DNA of 64,000 nucleotides, taken from positions 62,001 through 126,000 of the forward strand of contig BBZN01000005.1 of NCBI GenBank assembly GCA_001304855.1, read 5' to 3'. Source of the stretch: Clostridia bacterium UC5.1-1D2. GTDB taxonomy: Bacteria; Bacillota; Clostridia; Lachnospirales; Lachnospiraceae. How positions within the stretch are numbered: the stretch's first letter is position 1; every line of letters begins with the position of its first letter. The position numbers and the translations under genes are program-made. The notes beneath the pieces are model-generated. The model was not told where the DNA came from and searched no databases. It saw only the letters and a list, made by a program, of their open reading frames with translations. Below, one piece after another: positions 9,654 to 19,736 of this stretch.

Positions 9654-10443
9654 TCAATATTCCCCCTTAATCGCAAATGCATGGTTCATGGGACCGCTGC
9701 CTCTGCCCAGATCCAGCATGGCCATAAGGCGCCGGAGAGATAGGTTTTTGCCTTCTCCACCGCAGCGTCCAAATCATAGCCTTTTGCCAGGTTGGAGGCA
9801 ATGGCGCTGGAAAGGGTGCAGCCGGTTCCGTGGGTGTTGGGATTGTTAATCCGTTTGCCGTTGAACCACTTGTACGAGCCCTCTCTGTAAAGAAGGTCAT
9901 TGGCGTCGTTGAGCTGGTGGCCGCCCTTGCAGAGGACTGCGCATCCGTAGGCTTCGCTGATTAGCCGGGCGGCCCGGATCATGTCTTGGGAGGACGTTAC
10001 CCGGATTCCGGATAAAACTTCTGCCTCGGGAATATTGGGCGTCAGAACAGCGGCCATGGGCAGAAGGGACTCTTTGAGCGTGATCACCGCCTCATCGTTT
10101 ATAAGACGGGAACCGCTGGTGGAAACCATAACCGGGTCCACCACGATATTGACCGCTTTGTACAGGCGCAGTTTCCGGGCTATGACTTCGATAAGGCCGC
10201 TGTTTGCAACCATGCCGATTTTACTGCATCCGGGAAAATATCTGTGAAAATATCGTCCAGCTGCTCACCCAAAAATTCGGGAGTCACTTCCATAATTCCT
10301 GTTACGCCGGTTGTATTCTGTGCGGTCAGGGCCGTAATGGCGCTCATGCCATATACTCCGTTTACGGTCATGGTTTTGATGTCTGCCTGAATACCGGCGC
10401 CTCCGCTGGAATCGCTTCCGGCGATTGTTAATGCTGTTTTCAT
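9654..10443 (-). CDS. thiD: hydroxymethylpyrimidine (phospho)kinase ThiD (two frameshifts)
   Basis: Phosphorylates HMP and HMP-phosphate to HMP-diphosphate for thiamine synthesis. Family landmarks: MKTALTIAGSDSSGGAGIQA at the start, VVDPVMVSTSG in the middle, VLTPNIPEAEVLSG, and the GTGCTLSSAIASNLAKG anion hole near the end. The frame breaks near 10205 (AAAAA read as AAAA before IGMVANSG). It breaks again near 9724, where AMLDLGRGSGPMNHAFAIKG restores the usual C-terminus and the stop at 9654. It is the distal gene of the riboswitch-controlled thi operon. Confidence 0.9.
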
Positions 10444-10627
10444 TTGTTTTCTCCTTTTTCCTGCATTAATTTTATAGAGCGGCAGAAGGCGGCGCCCCCA
10501 ACCGGCCGCTTTTGTTTCATGGAAAATTGCGCCCCATGAGGGAAAACCGTTCCGTTGGAATCGCACTGGGCGGTGTGATGTTACTTCACTGCAATATTGT
10601 AAAAATATGTAAAATCCATAATTTCCC

Positions 10628-11242
10628 CTAAATAGATGTGGCATCTCTCCCGGATTTTTCCTGAACCTCTTTGCCGGAGTCGTCATAGACTCCCGCCAGC
10701 CTGAACCCTGCCTTTCCTGCCGTCTCCAGGGCGTGAAGGGCGTCCTCAAAGACCCAGGTTTTATCAGGCGTAGTTCCCATCCATCCGGCCGCCTCCAGAT
10801 AGATGTCTGGCTCCACCTTGCCTGCCCCCACTTCGGAACAGGTGAAGATTCTGGAAAAATACTGCAATATCCCATTCCGCCGGAAGGCGGCTTCCGCCAG
10901 TGTTCTGGCGCTGGAGGTGGCGACTGTCATAGGGACGGCCCGCTTGTGTAATTCAGCCAGGAATCCTTTTACTCCTGGTTTGACCTGGGCTTCTTCTGCA
11001 TAGAACCCCTCGATGATTTCCGTAATCCCCTTTGTAATGTCCGGCACATCCACCCCCTTCAGGGAATAGCGCTCCAGCAGGTAGGCCGCTCCCGCCTCCA
11101 TGCTCAGGGGGGAGAGGGTTTCATCCAGCCCCGGTTCCGCCCGGATTCCCAGGGATTTCAAATACAGCTCCCCGGTGTGCTTCCAGGCGCACATGGAATC
11201 CAGCAGGACGCCGTCCATGTCAAATATGGCTCCCTCTATCAT
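10628..11242 (-). CDS. HAD-superfamily phosphatase in the thi operon
   Basis: Beta-phosphoglucomutase-like HAD hydrolase. Motif I is FDMDGVLLDS at residues 7-16, motif II is VATSSA, the lysine is in GAGKVEPDIYLEAA, and motif IV is WVFEDALHALETA. About 204 residues, slightly short at the C-terminus; a frameshift in the last codons is possible. Its ATG overlaps the thiE stop (ATGA), so the two are translationally coupled. The substrate is unknown. A phosphorylated thiamine intermediate is plausible from position only. Confidence 0.8.
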   Translation of the reverse strand: MIEGAIFDMDGVLLDSMCAWKHTGELYLKSLGIRAEPGLDETLSPLSMEAGAAYLLERYSLKGVDVPDITKGITEIIEGFYAEEAQVKPGVKGFLAELHKRAVPMTVATSSARTLAEAAFRRNGILQYFSRIFTCSEVGAGKVEPDIYLEAAGWMGTTPDKTWVFEDALHALETAGKAGFRLAGVYDDSGKEVQEKSGRDATSI

Positions 11243-11879
11243 TGTTCCACAACTCCCTCTAACTGTTCTTTCAGATCTCTGGCAGCCTTCTCGATATCTG
11301 CTGCGGCAAAGATTGCGCTGACTACGGCGGCCCCCGCAACGTTGGAACCTTTAAGCTCCTTCACATTTTCCGGGGAAATGCCTCCGATTGCAACGACAGG
11401 TATCTTGACTGCCCCGCAGATTTCCTTTAAGGTGTCAATGCTGACTTCCGCCGCGTCCGGTTTGGTGCTGGTGCTAAAGACGGCGCCTACCCCCAGGTAG
11501 TCGGCGCCCTGCTTCTCGGCCAGCAGGGCCTGTTCCACTGTTTGGGCGGAGACTCCGATAATCTTATCCGGGCCCAGTTTTTTCCGGGCGTCTGCCGCCT
11601 GCATATCGCTCTGCCCCACATGGACGCCGTCCGCATTTACCGCAAGAGCGATATCCACGTTGTCGTTAATAACAAAGGGCGCCTGGTATCGGGCGCACAA
11701 TTCCCGGATTGCCCTGGCTTCCTCCAGAAAGGAGGCTTCATCCAGCGCTTTTTCCCTCAGCTGCATGAAGGTGACGCCCCCCTTCAGGGCCTTTTCTGCC
11801 TGGCTGTACAGAGTCTCGCCCTTCAGCCAGCTTCGGTCTGTGACTGCATAAAGCAGCAGATTTTTTTATCGCACTTCAT
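11239..11879 (-). CDS. thiE: thiamine-phosphate synthase ThiE (one frameshift)
   Basis: Joins HMP-PP and THZ-P to give thiamine monophosphate. Family features: LLLYAVTDRSWLKG near the start, VNADGVHVGQSDM, GVSAQTVEQA, DYLGVGAVFSTSTKPDA and the phosphate-binding VVAIGGISPENV. The start is ATG 11879, overlapping the thiM end by 14 bp; a run of seven A after it needs one more A to reach the catalytic frame. Its C-terminal stop overlaps the HAD gene start. Confidence 0.92.
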
Positions 11880-12683
11880 AGTTGGCGCCTTTCTCCAGAC
11901 AGGCACCGTCCATATGGAAGATGGCGTCAATAATCCGGTTTCTGTAAGTGGAGTTGCCGTCGGAGGGAGCCATATTGCTCCAGCCTATTTCACCTGCCAG
12001 TCCCATGGCGCAGACGGCTGCTGCGGCTGCCTTAAGCGTCTCGTTGGGGTTGGCTGTGATAAACGCCGCGATCATTGCAGACAACTGGCATCCTGTGCCG
12101 GTGATCTTGCCCATCTCCGGCCTGCCGTTGCGTATTACATAACAGGTGGCGCCGTCGCTCACCAGATCAATGGCGCCGGTAACGGCTATAACCGTCCCGG
12201 TTCTGGCTGCGAAATCCCTGACAAATGAGACTGCGCTGTCCAGCGTTTCCTCCGTAACCGCATCCGCCATGTCTGCGTCCACTCCCTTGGTGCTTTTGCT
12301 GCCGGAAGCCAGGGTTTTGATTTCAGAGATGTTTCCGCGGATGACGTCGAATGTAACTTCCTTTATTAAATTCAGCGCAGTTTCTGTGCGCAGCCGGCTG
12401 GCGCCTGCGCCCACCGGATCCAGAACTACCTTGTGCCCCAGCTCATTGGCCTTTTTCCCTGCCAGTATCATGGAAGGGATGGTGGAACGGTTCAGGGTTC
12501 CGATGTTGATGTTCAGCCCGGGCATATGGAGGTGATTTCCTCCGCCTCGCCGCTGTCATCTGCCATAATCGGGCTGCCTCCGCATGCCAGCAGAGCATTT
12601 GCCACGTCTGTTACGGTTACATAATTGGTAATATTATGTATCAGAGGCGCGGCCTTTCTCACGTTGTCCATTATCTGTTTCAT
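11866..12683 (-). CDS. thiM: hydroxyethylthiazole kinase ThiM (one frameshift)
   Basis: Phosphorylates salvaged hydroxyethylthiazole. MKQIMDNVRKAAPLIHNITN, NALLACGGSPIMADD, VLDPVGAGASRLR, VIRGNISEI and KITGTGCQLSAMIAAF are characteristic ThiM segments. The frame breaks near 12525, between ITSIC and GLNINIGTLN. It is the first gene after the TPP riboswitch. Together with ThiE and ThiD and no thiC or thiG nearby, it indicates a salvage-type thiamine operon. Confidence 0.92.
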
Positions 12684-12828
12684 TTTATAAACTACCTTTC
12701 CGCGAAAGACGCCGGCGGAGCTGTGTAACAGCCGTATCCGCGGTCCTTCCTCTTTTATGTATTGTGATGATTTGGGAATGCCGGTATAAGTAAGCTTTTT
12801 GACGCCATGGCGGCTGCTCCATGAAATC

Positions 12829-12861
12829 AAAAATCGGCGGTACGCAAATAGGTACCACCGA
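12829..12861 (-). terminator. riboswitch expression-platform terminator
   Basis: On the minus strand TCGGTGGTAC (12861-12852) pairs along its full 10 bp with GTACCGCCGA (12843-12834), followed by five T. It sits about 30 bp after the TPP aptamer and before thiM, as expected for transcription attenuation by TPP. Confidence 0.85.
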
Positions 12862-12888
12862 CATTTACACGGAAATGAAAAATTTATA

Positions 12889-12972
12889 TTTCCCTACGTT
12901 AGCATTACCTAAATCAGGTTATCGGTCGGAGCAGCCTCAGCTCCCTCTCAGCCCACTGCTGTGAGCTCCCAT
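12889..12972 (-). promoter_or_regulatory. TPP (THI-box) riboswitch
   Basis: The minus strand shows the conserved TPP aptamer parts in order: GGGAGCTC, GGGCTGAGAGGGAGC (pyrimidine-sensing arm with CTGAGA), ACCTGATTTAGGTAATGC, then the closing CGTAGGGAA. The HMP-binding and pyrophosphate-binding helices can both form. It controls the thiM-thiE-HAD-thiD transcript. Confidence 0.95.
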
Positions 12973-13068
12973 GTTTATTGTATTATTGTATCATAACTTT
13001 AAAGGATTGCAAGAGTAAATTGACGTTTTCCGGGATTTTAGTTTAACTTCAGAAAAGCGCCGCGGCTG

Positions 13069-13978
13069 TTAGGCTTCGGTGCAAAATGGAAGAAAGGCGG
13101 AGCCGTCTAAATTATCCTTCAGGATCCTGTCTATATAGCTCCGGACTCCCTGCTCAAAGGGGTGAAAGGCCGCCTTGGCTCTCCTGCGTCGATGCCCTGG
13201 CCCTTCAGCACATACTTGATTGCTGCAATAAGCCCCGCCTTACAGAAGGCCTCCATAATGTTGTTGGCCTTATGCTGGAGCAATCTCGCCTCGTCCATAT
13301 TCCCGGCCTGATATGCGTTATATATCTTCAGATAGTGGGGCAGCATACAGTTGAAGGTGCTTCCGATGGAACCCGCCGCTCCCAGGGCCATGGCGGCAAT
13401 CATGGTTTCATCGAACCCGTTGAACATTTTCAGGGCGGGATTCAGTTCCATAAAGCGCTCCATCTGGTAAAGCGCCTGGTTGGTGTGCTTTACGCCTGTG
13501 ATGGCGGAGCTGGTAAAGAGTTCCCTGTAGTTTGGATCGTCGAGGTTGAAATCCACCCTGGTATTTCCGGGAAAATTGTATACAATTACCGGCATTCCCA
13601 CGGCCCTGGAGATCGCGTAATAGTAATCGCAGATATCCCGGCTGGTATAACCGTAGTAAAAAGGAGGCGTTGCGGAAATGTTCTCATATCCCATGTCCCT
13701 GGCAGCCAGACCGAAGGAGACGGCCTCCCTGGTGGAAAGGCTTCCCACATGGGCTATAAGGCTTGTTTTCTCCTTAAAGCTGCCGCCGCCTCCAAAATCT
13801 GAATCCGCTCCCCGTGGGAGAGGAGGAAGCACTCGGCGCTGCTGCCCCCGATGAAAAATCCGCAGGCTCCTTCTGCAAGGTTGCGGTTCATTAAGACCTC
13901 CAGAGCTTCGGTGTTTACCGTATCGCGGGAAGTAAAGGGGGTTATGGAGGCTACGTAAATTCCTGACATTTGGCTCAT
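13069..13978 (-). CDS. dihydrodipicolinate synthase/N-acetylneuraminate lyase family aldolase (two frameshifts)
   Basis: Class I (beta/alpha)8 lyase of the DapA/NanA family. Signs are YVASITPFTSRD at the start, GFFIGGSSAECFLLSHGER (a GGSxGE variant), the ATPPFYYGYT loop, VYNFPGNT with the conserved Tyr, and the Schiff-base Lys in ITGVKHTNQAL. Frames break near 13780 and near 13160, where four C should be five; the restored end is at 13069. Its ATG overlaps the GntR stop. With a TRAP transporter divergently placed, it more likely cleaves an imported keto-deoxy sugar acid than serves lysine synthesis. Confidence 0.85.
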
Positions 13979-14760
13979 TTTATCAATCCTTTCTTTTCAA
14001 AATCCGAAAGTTCATCCTGGGATGCCTGAATCAGCATCTTCACATCCAACAATATTTCATTGATGGTCCGTCCTGTATTTTCAAAATAGTGTCCATACTC
14101 TGCCACCAGCTTAGTCCCGATTCGCAGAAGGCCGCTGTAGAGATGGGAGGTGAGGAGACATTTCAGGGAATAGGTATTCCTGTCTCTGATTGCATTGAAC
14201 AGTTCTCTGTGCTGCCTGCACAAGGAGGGATATACGTCCTGCTGGTTGGACAGCTTGTAGTCCATGTAGCGGTATCTGGAGTAGTGCACGTCCATGTGCT
14301 GGATCATCTCCCAAAGCTTTCTCTTGCCCACAGCCTGCATGCAAAGCTCGTGAAAACCGGAATCCAGCCGGTAGAATTCCTCGCGTATGACAATTCCCTC
14401 CAGAAGCTTTTCCTGCTGTTTCAGGTTGTCCTCCAAAAGGGACAGCAGCTCAAAGGTAGGATTTTTTGTCAGCTGGGTCATGACCGCCAGTTCCGACTGG
14501 ATTCTCATATAGATTATCTGTTCGGATAAATCCAGATCGATCAGGCTGACAAAGGAGCCTTTTTTCGGAATAACCTGTATCATCCCCTCGCTTCGGAGGC
14601 GTTCAATCACCGAGCGGGTGGGGGTGCGGGAGATACCGAATCTGGTACTGATGGTATTCTCGCTGAGAAGAGCGCCGGGCTCTATGGTCAGAGTAAGTAT
14701 CTCGTGTCTCAGAATATCGTAAACATCGTCGCTGCTAAAAACAAAATTATTTCCACTCAT
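13975..14760 (-). CDS. GntR-family (FCD/FadR-type) regulator
   Basis: Intact. The N-terminal winged helix has VYDILRHEILTLTIEPGALL, ENTISTRFGISRTPTRSVIERL and GMIQVIPKKGSFVS. An all-helical C-terminal FCD-type ligand domain follows, with His residues in LDSGFHELC and the CRQHRELFNAI segment. Start ATG 14760 has GTGAGG before it; the longer upstream frame lacks such a site. It overlaps the lyase gene by ATGA. It probably represses this operon and the divergent cupin-TRAP operon through the TGTATACA sites, with a sugar acid as inducer. Confidence 0.9.
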   Translation of the reverse strand: MSGNNFVFSSDDVYDILRHEILTLTIEPGALLSENTISTRFGISRTPTRSVIERLRSEGMIQVIPKKGSFVSLIDLDLSEQIIYMRIQSELAVMTQLTKNPTFELLSLLEDNLKQQEKLLEGIVIREEFYRLDSGFHELCMQAVGKRKLWEMIQHMDVHYSRYRYMDYKLSNQQDVYPSLCRQHRELFNAIRDRNTYSLKCLLTSHLYSGLLRIGTKLVAEYGHYFENTGRTINEILLDVKMLIQASQDELSDFEKKGLIK

Positions 14761-14915
14761 GTGTACATCCTCACATTCTTGTATCCGCCTGCCCGGGATG
14801 CAGGCTCCCGAACAGGCTGCTTTTTGCCGGCGCTCTCCTGGGCGGACACCCATGACATATGGCCGCAGCGGCGCCGGTGAATCGGTATATCCGGTATTAG
14901 TATAACATAATAAAC

Positions 14916-14944
14916 AGTATAAAGGTAAAAAACCATTTTTGCAA
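14916..14944 (-). promoter_or_regulatory. promoter of the GntR-lyase operon
   Basis: Minus strand -35 TTGCAA (14944-14939), 17-bp spacer, -10 TATACT (14921-14916). The GntR-like site at 14956-14967 lies about a dozen bases upstream. Confidence 0.6.
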
Positions 14945-14955
14945 ACAAAAACAAT

Positions 14956-14967
14956 CATGTATACAAG
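14956..14967 (+). promoter_or_regulatory. GntR operator copy 1
   Basis: CATGTATACAAG, built on the palindrome TTGTATACA. An identical 12-mer is at 15132-15143 beside the divergent promoter, the only other place I saw it. Confidence 0.65.
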
Positions 14968-15101
14968 TAAATAAAGAATAACATGAAAAACGGGCGGTGT
15001 CAACGGCAAAAGGAAGATAAAAATATGGGTAAAATGCCTTTAAATTAAAGTATAAAACGAAAAATATTAAAGTAAAATGCCTGATAAATTTCAAAACACT
15101 C

Positions 15102-15130
15102 TTGACAAACTGGAAAATAGGCAGTATGAT
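15102..15130 (+). promoter_or_regulatory. promoter of the cupin-TRAP operon
   Basis: Consensus -35 TTGACA (15102-15107), 17-bp spacer, -10 TATGAT (15125-15130). The operator copy begins one base after the -10, so a bound regulator would block initiation. Confidence 0.8.
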
Positions 15131-15131
15131 T

Positions 15132-15143
15132 CATGTATACAAG
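15132..15143 (+). promoter_or_regulatory. GntR operator copy 2
   Basis: CATGTATACAAG, identical to 14956-14967, overlapping the expected transcription start of the cupin-TRAP operon. Confidence 0.65.
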
Positions 15144-15205
15144 ATAGCTGTCTTAATCAAACTGGCAAAAATCAAAAAAAGCGCCATAGAAAAAGGAGAA
15201 GAATT

Positions 15206-15673
15206 ATGGAAAACAAGAGAAATACATATGTATACCACATTGACGACTTACCATTTACCCCTCTTGTAGAGGAGGAGGGCATTGTGACTCAGTTTATTCT
15301 TGGAGACAACGTGCAGATAAGCTTTATTCAGAATCCTCCCGGGGCAACCTTCCCGATGCATGCCCATGACTGTGAGCAGATTCTCATTATGCTGGAGGGT
15401 ACGGAGGAGCATGTGATTGACGGCCAGGAGGTGCACATGGTAGCAGGGGACGTATGTGTACATCCGGGGGGAGTGATGCATGGGGGCAAGACGCTGACCG
15501 GTTTTAAGGGCATTGACATTTTCTCACCGCCAAGAACCGGAGAGAACGGTCATGTTGAGCGGATGAAGAAATACGCAACGATGCCCAGGGAGGACGGCTC
15601 CTACCCTGAGAACCGGATTCAGACGGATGTTTCAACCTGGTTTAAGGGCGTGACGGAGGCGATGAAAAAATAG
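15206..15673 (+). CDS. small cupin-domain protein
   Basis: Intact, 155 residues. A single cupin barrel with motif 1 in FPMHAHDCEQILIMLEG (two His and one Glu for a metal) and motif 2 in VAGDVCVHPGGVMHGG. Similar proteins include KdgF-like enzymes that linearise unsaturated uronates and other sugar-acid isomerases. Which it is cannot be told, but its place as first gene of a regulated uptake operon supports a catabolic role. ATG 15206 has AAAGGAG nine bases upstream; upstream in-frame codons cover the promoter. Confidence 0.8.
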   Translation: MENKRNTYVYHIDDLPFTPLVEEEGIVTQFILGDNVQISFIQNPPGATFPMHAHDCEQILIMLEGTEEHVIDGQEVHMVAGDVCVHPGGVMHGGKTLTGFKGIDIFSPPRTGENGHVERMKKYATMPREDGSYPENRIQTDVSTWFKGVTEAMKK

Positions 15674-15744
15674 GCCCGGAAATCTGGCTCGGAGGAATTG
15701 TAAAAGCAGTGTCATTATCTCATAGCAGAGGGAGGAATTTACAG

Positions 15745-16855
15745 ATGAAAAAACATTGGCGGCGATACTGGTTACAACAATGGCGGTTTCTTTATTAGCC
15801 GGCTGCGGCTCTGGAAATAAAAGCGGAGGGGCGGATACCGCCCCGGCGGCGGAAACCAAAACTGAGGCGGCTGCAACAGAGGCTCAGGCGGAAGCCGCGG
15901 CGGATACCCAGGCGGAAGCCGGGCAGCCGGCGGGAGAAGTGATTCATATGAAGCTGGCCCACTATGCGGCCGTGGACCATCCGGGAGGCGTGGCCGCCCA
16001 GGCGTTTGCAGATGCCGTAAAGGAGAGAACCGGCGGGGGAATCGAAATCGAGGTTTATCCCAACAATGAGCTGGGCGCTCCCGATGAGATGCTGGAGCAG
16101 AACATTATGGGCGTGGTGGATATGACCTTAGGCACCCAGGCTCTCTGGACAAGTACTCCAAGAAGTTCGCCACGGTTATGATGCCTTTCGTATTCGACAG
16201 CTACGAACATGCCTACAAGGTTCTGGACGGCCCCTTCTATGAGTGGACCAAGGACGATCTGGAGGACCAGGGCCTGCACTATGTGGGAAGCTGGGATTAC
16301 GGCTTCCGCTGCCTTACCAACAGCAAACGCCCGGTAAATGCGCCTGATGATGTGAAGGGCCTGAAAATCCGCACGCCCGGGGAGATACAGCTGAAATCCT
16401 GTATGGAGGCTCTGGGAGCGGAGGTACAGCAGATTGCATTTAACGAGTTGGATCTTTCCTTAAGGCAGGGCGTGGTGGACGGCCAGGAGAATCCTTTGAG
16501 CGTCATTTACTTCAACAATATGTTCGAGACTCAGAAATACCTGACAGTCACCAACCATGTGTACAATTCCATGAACCTGGTAATCAGCAAAAAGGTATGG
16601 GACGGGCTTTCTCCTGAATATCAGACCATCATTGATGAGGAGAGCCGGAACGCCGCCCTTATGATGAGAGATTTAATCCAGAACGGCGATGCGGATTATA
16701 TTGCCAAGCTGGAGGAGAAGGGAATGGAGGTTACATATCCTGATACGGCCGAATTTGCGGCCAAGATGGAGCCTTCCTACAAAGCCATCGCGGAATATGC
16801 AGGCAGTCAGGAGTATATTGACACATTCTTAAAAATGGTAGATGAGTGCAGATAG
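15745..16855 (+). CDS. TRAP transporter substrate-binding protein DctP (two frameshifts)
   Basis: Extracellular lipoprotein: lipobox LLAGCGSG after a short hydrophobic signal, then an Ala/Glu-rich linker. DctP features are HMKLAHYAAVDHPGGVAAQAFADAV, VYPNNELGAPDEML, the IRTPGEIQL and LRQGVVDGQENPLSVIY segments and the conserved Arg in them. The frame breaks in the A-run after ATG 15745 and near 16150 (TQAL / DKYSKKF). Arg-containing DctP proteins bind carboxylates such as sugar acids. Confidence 0.9.
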
Positions 16856-16925
16856 TTGGGATGCAGCAGCCCTTAAGGCTGCTGCATTACACGTTGGCTG
16901 CCCGGTTTGACAGGAGGGGTGTAAG

Positions 16926-18205
16926 ATGTTGGCGATTGTTGTATGCGTACTGCTGGTGGGGCTTATGGTGCTGGGAATCCCCGTAGGCGCCAGCATGGGG
17001 CTTGTATCCATGGGAACCTTTGCGTTCCTGGGACAGGGAGATTTCCTGACGGTTATGGCTCAGAGGATTTATATAGGAACCACGAGTTTTACGATGCTGG
17101 CGATTCCGTTTTTTATCCTGGCAGGCAATCTGATGAATACGGGAGGCATTACAGACCGGATTTTCGGCTTTGCCAAAACCTGCTGCGGCCACTGGCCGGG
17201 CGGGCTGGGCCAGGTAAATATTATTTCCAGCGTCATTTTCTCAGGCATGAGCGGGGCGGCTGTGGCCGACGCCGCAGGGCTGGGGGCCATTGAGATGAAG
17301 GCCATGGATGACGCCGGTTTTGACTCTGAGTTCTCAGCGGGTATTACGGCTGCGTCCTCCACCATCGGGCCTGTAATTCCCCCAAGCATTCCCTTTGTGG
17401 TATATGCTTCTATTACAGGGGTATCGGTGGGCAGCCTGTTTGCAGCAGGTTTCCTTCCGGGGGCGCTGATGGCTCTGGCTATGGGGATCAGCGTTTACCT
17501 GACCAGCAAGAAGCGGGGGTATCCGGTGGAGCCAAAGGCCTCTGCAAAGCTGCGCTGGCTCAGTTTTTGGAAGGCCATCCCCTCCCTGATGACGGTGGTA
17601 ATCATTATCGGCGGTATCTGGGGCGGCTTTTTTACTCCTACGGAGGCTGCGGTGGTGGCCAGCTTCTATGCCTGCTGCTGGGAACCGTAGTATATAAGGA
17701 GCTGAAGTTAAAGGATGTGTACCACGTGGTGATGAATACCCTGATGCAGTCCTGCAAGACCTTGTTTATCATTGCGGTTGCCAATTTCCTTTCTTATTTC
17801 CTCATTCACCAGAGAATTCCCAATATGATAATCGAGGGAATGACTGCGCTGACAGAAAACCGTTATATACTTATTTTGATTATAATTTTTATCCTGCTGA
17901 TTCTTGGGTGTTTTGTGGAGGGAACTGCGGTTATTCTTATTGTGACCCCTATCTTTATGCCGATTATCAACCAGATTGGAATGGATCCCGTACAGTTTGG
18001 CGTGATTATGATTCTTGCCAGCATGATTGGCCTTCTGACGCCTCCTGTGGGCATGTCCCTCTACGCGGTGTCCAGTATCTGCGACGTGGATATAATAAAG
18101 CTGTCGAAAGCGGTAATACCCTATCTGGCAGGCATCATGGCAGTTCTTCTGCTTTTTGCCTTCTGTGAGCCCCTGGCCATGTTTCTGCCTAAGCTGCTGA
18201 TGTAG
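16926..18205 (+). CDS. TRAP transporter large permease DctM (one frameshift)
   Basis: Polytopic membrane subunit. GIPVGASMGLVSMG, SFTMLAIPFFILAGNLM, GMSGAAVADAAGLGAIEM, IGPVIPPSIPFVVYA and the repeat-symmetric GLLTPPVGMSLYA are DctM signatures. The frame breaks near 17668, where GCCCTG appears to be read as GCCTG; LLLGTVVYKEL continues. Uptake is driven by a Na+ or H+ gradient. Confidence 0.92.
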
Positions 18206-18218
18206 GAGGAGGGAGATT

Positions 18219-18745
18219 ATGGAGATTTTAAAGAAAATAGACGGGGCCCTTGCCTGATTTTAAAAATCCTGTGCCTTATCTGCTTTGCGGGTCTGTTTGT
18301 CATTCTGCTGATGAATGTATTTTTCCGGTGGGTGCCCATCCTTTCCCTCATACCCTCCTTTTCCATGGGCTGGTTTGACGAGATTGTGGAAATGCTTTTT
18401 GCGTGGCTTGTATTCACCGCATCCACCCTTCTCTGCAGGAACAAGGAACATTTTAAGGTAGAGCTGATTCAGATGAAGCTGGGAGGGAAACGCAGCCTGT
18501 ATCTGCTTGAATTTTTTATCAATCTGGCGACGCTGGCCTTTTTTGGGGCCCTGCTGTTCTACGGCTGGAAGCTGGCGGAAGGGGGCGTGCAGACAACTCC
18601 CGTTCTCAGAATGCAGAAAAGATGGCTGTACATGTGCGTGCCTTTTAACTCGCTGCTGATGACCATCTATACGATCCGCGACGCAGCGGAAAACATACGG
18701 AAATTTGCCTTCTTTCAAAAGACGGCAGAAACGGAAGCTATATGA
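18219..18745 (+). CDS. TRAP transporter small permease DctQ (one frameshift)
   Basis: Four-helix small subunit. It starts MEILKKIDGALA, then after a shift near 18257 (again GCCCTG read as GCCTG) ILKILCLICFAGLFVILLM. Conserved features include NVFFRWV, DEIVEMLFAWLVFTAST and the later EHFKVELI segment. It follows dctM by 13 bp with GGAGGAGGGAG before ATG 18219. Confidence 0.88.
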
Positions 18746-18830
18746 AACCGGCGCGTCCCGGGCCTGCAGCCGGCGTAATGCCGCCGGTGTCCGGCTGAGG
18801 GAGCGGCGGTTGGAAAAGAGGAGAAAACCA

Positions 18831-19563
18831 ATGGGTAAAGTGATTTTGCTGACAGGCGCCAGCACAGGAATCGGAGCCGGGACCGCCCGGATGCTGGCTC
18901 CCGGAAATAAACTGTTCCTGCATTACAACGCTTCCGGGGAAGCGGCGGGGCAGGTGAAAAAGGAGGTGGAGGCTCTGGGAGGCGAGGCCCTTCTCCTTCA
19001 GGCCGACATAACCACAGAGGCCGCCTGCGAAAGGCTGGTGGATGAGGTGAAGGCCCGGACGGACTATCTGGACGTGCTGATCAACAATGCGGGAGGCTGG
19101 TGAAACGCCAGCCGGCCCCTAAGCTGGAGTGGTCCCTCATGGAGAGGATATTCGCCCTGAATACCTTCAGCCTGATGAAAATAAGCTCCCTGTGCGTGCC
19201 TCTTCTCCGCAGAGGAAAAGAGGATCCTAATATCGTAAACATATCCAGCATCGTAATCCGCCACGGCGGTCCCGGCGCAACGATTTACAGCGCAGCAAGG
19301 GGGCTGTGGATGCATTTACCAGAGGATTTGCCAGGGAGCTGGCCCCTGATATCCGCACCAACGCGGTGGTTCCGGGAGTCATTGACACGCCCTTCCATGT
19401 GAAGGTCAGCACCCCGGAGCAGATGGCTGACTGGGCGGCCGGCAACCCGCTGAAGAGAAACGGCTATCCGGCAAATATTGCCTCCGCCATCCGATTTTTA
19501 ATTGAGAACGATTTTGTCAATGGGGAGTCCATCGATGTGAACGGAGGCCTGACCATCCGCTAG
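18831..19563 (+). CDS. short-chain dehydrogenase/reductase (two frameshifts)
   Basis: Classical SDR of about 244 residues. NAD(P) site TGASTGIGAGTARML, structural NNAG, catalytic Ser in IVNISSI, Tyr-Lys in IYSAAKGAVDAFT (after correcting a lost A near 19300), and the end DFVNGESIDVNGGLT. The other break is near 19095 (NNAGG / LVKRQ). It probably oxidises or reduces a sugar acid in the same pathway as the cupin and lyase. Confidence 0.88.
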
Positions 19564-19736
19564 GGCGTGTTTCTGGACAAAGAAAACTATCATATTTACA
19601 GACGGGGACGGCTGCGGTTTGATACCGGAGCCGTTTCTGCGCGTATTTTTAATAATATTGTAAAGGGATTGGTAATTGAGCCTGGGGCTGCTGCGTGGTA
19701 TACTGGTTTTGACTACAAAAGCGGGAGGCTGCAGCT

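Noticed and set aside
10180..10875. 231-codon frame on the minus strand spanning thiD and the HAD gene
   Set aside because: Only its last part coincides with thiD; the rest is an out-of-frame reading of the intergenic gap and the HAD gene.
11866..11882. Programmed frameshifting at the A-run in thiE
   Set aside because: Dozens of similar shifts occur across unrelated genes, with no slippery-site plus stem-loop arrangement; a missing base is simpler.
12690..12830. Short frame upstream of thiM on the minus strand
   Set aside because: It lies in the riboswitch leader between the terminator and thiM. The frame is not supported by a ribosome binding site.
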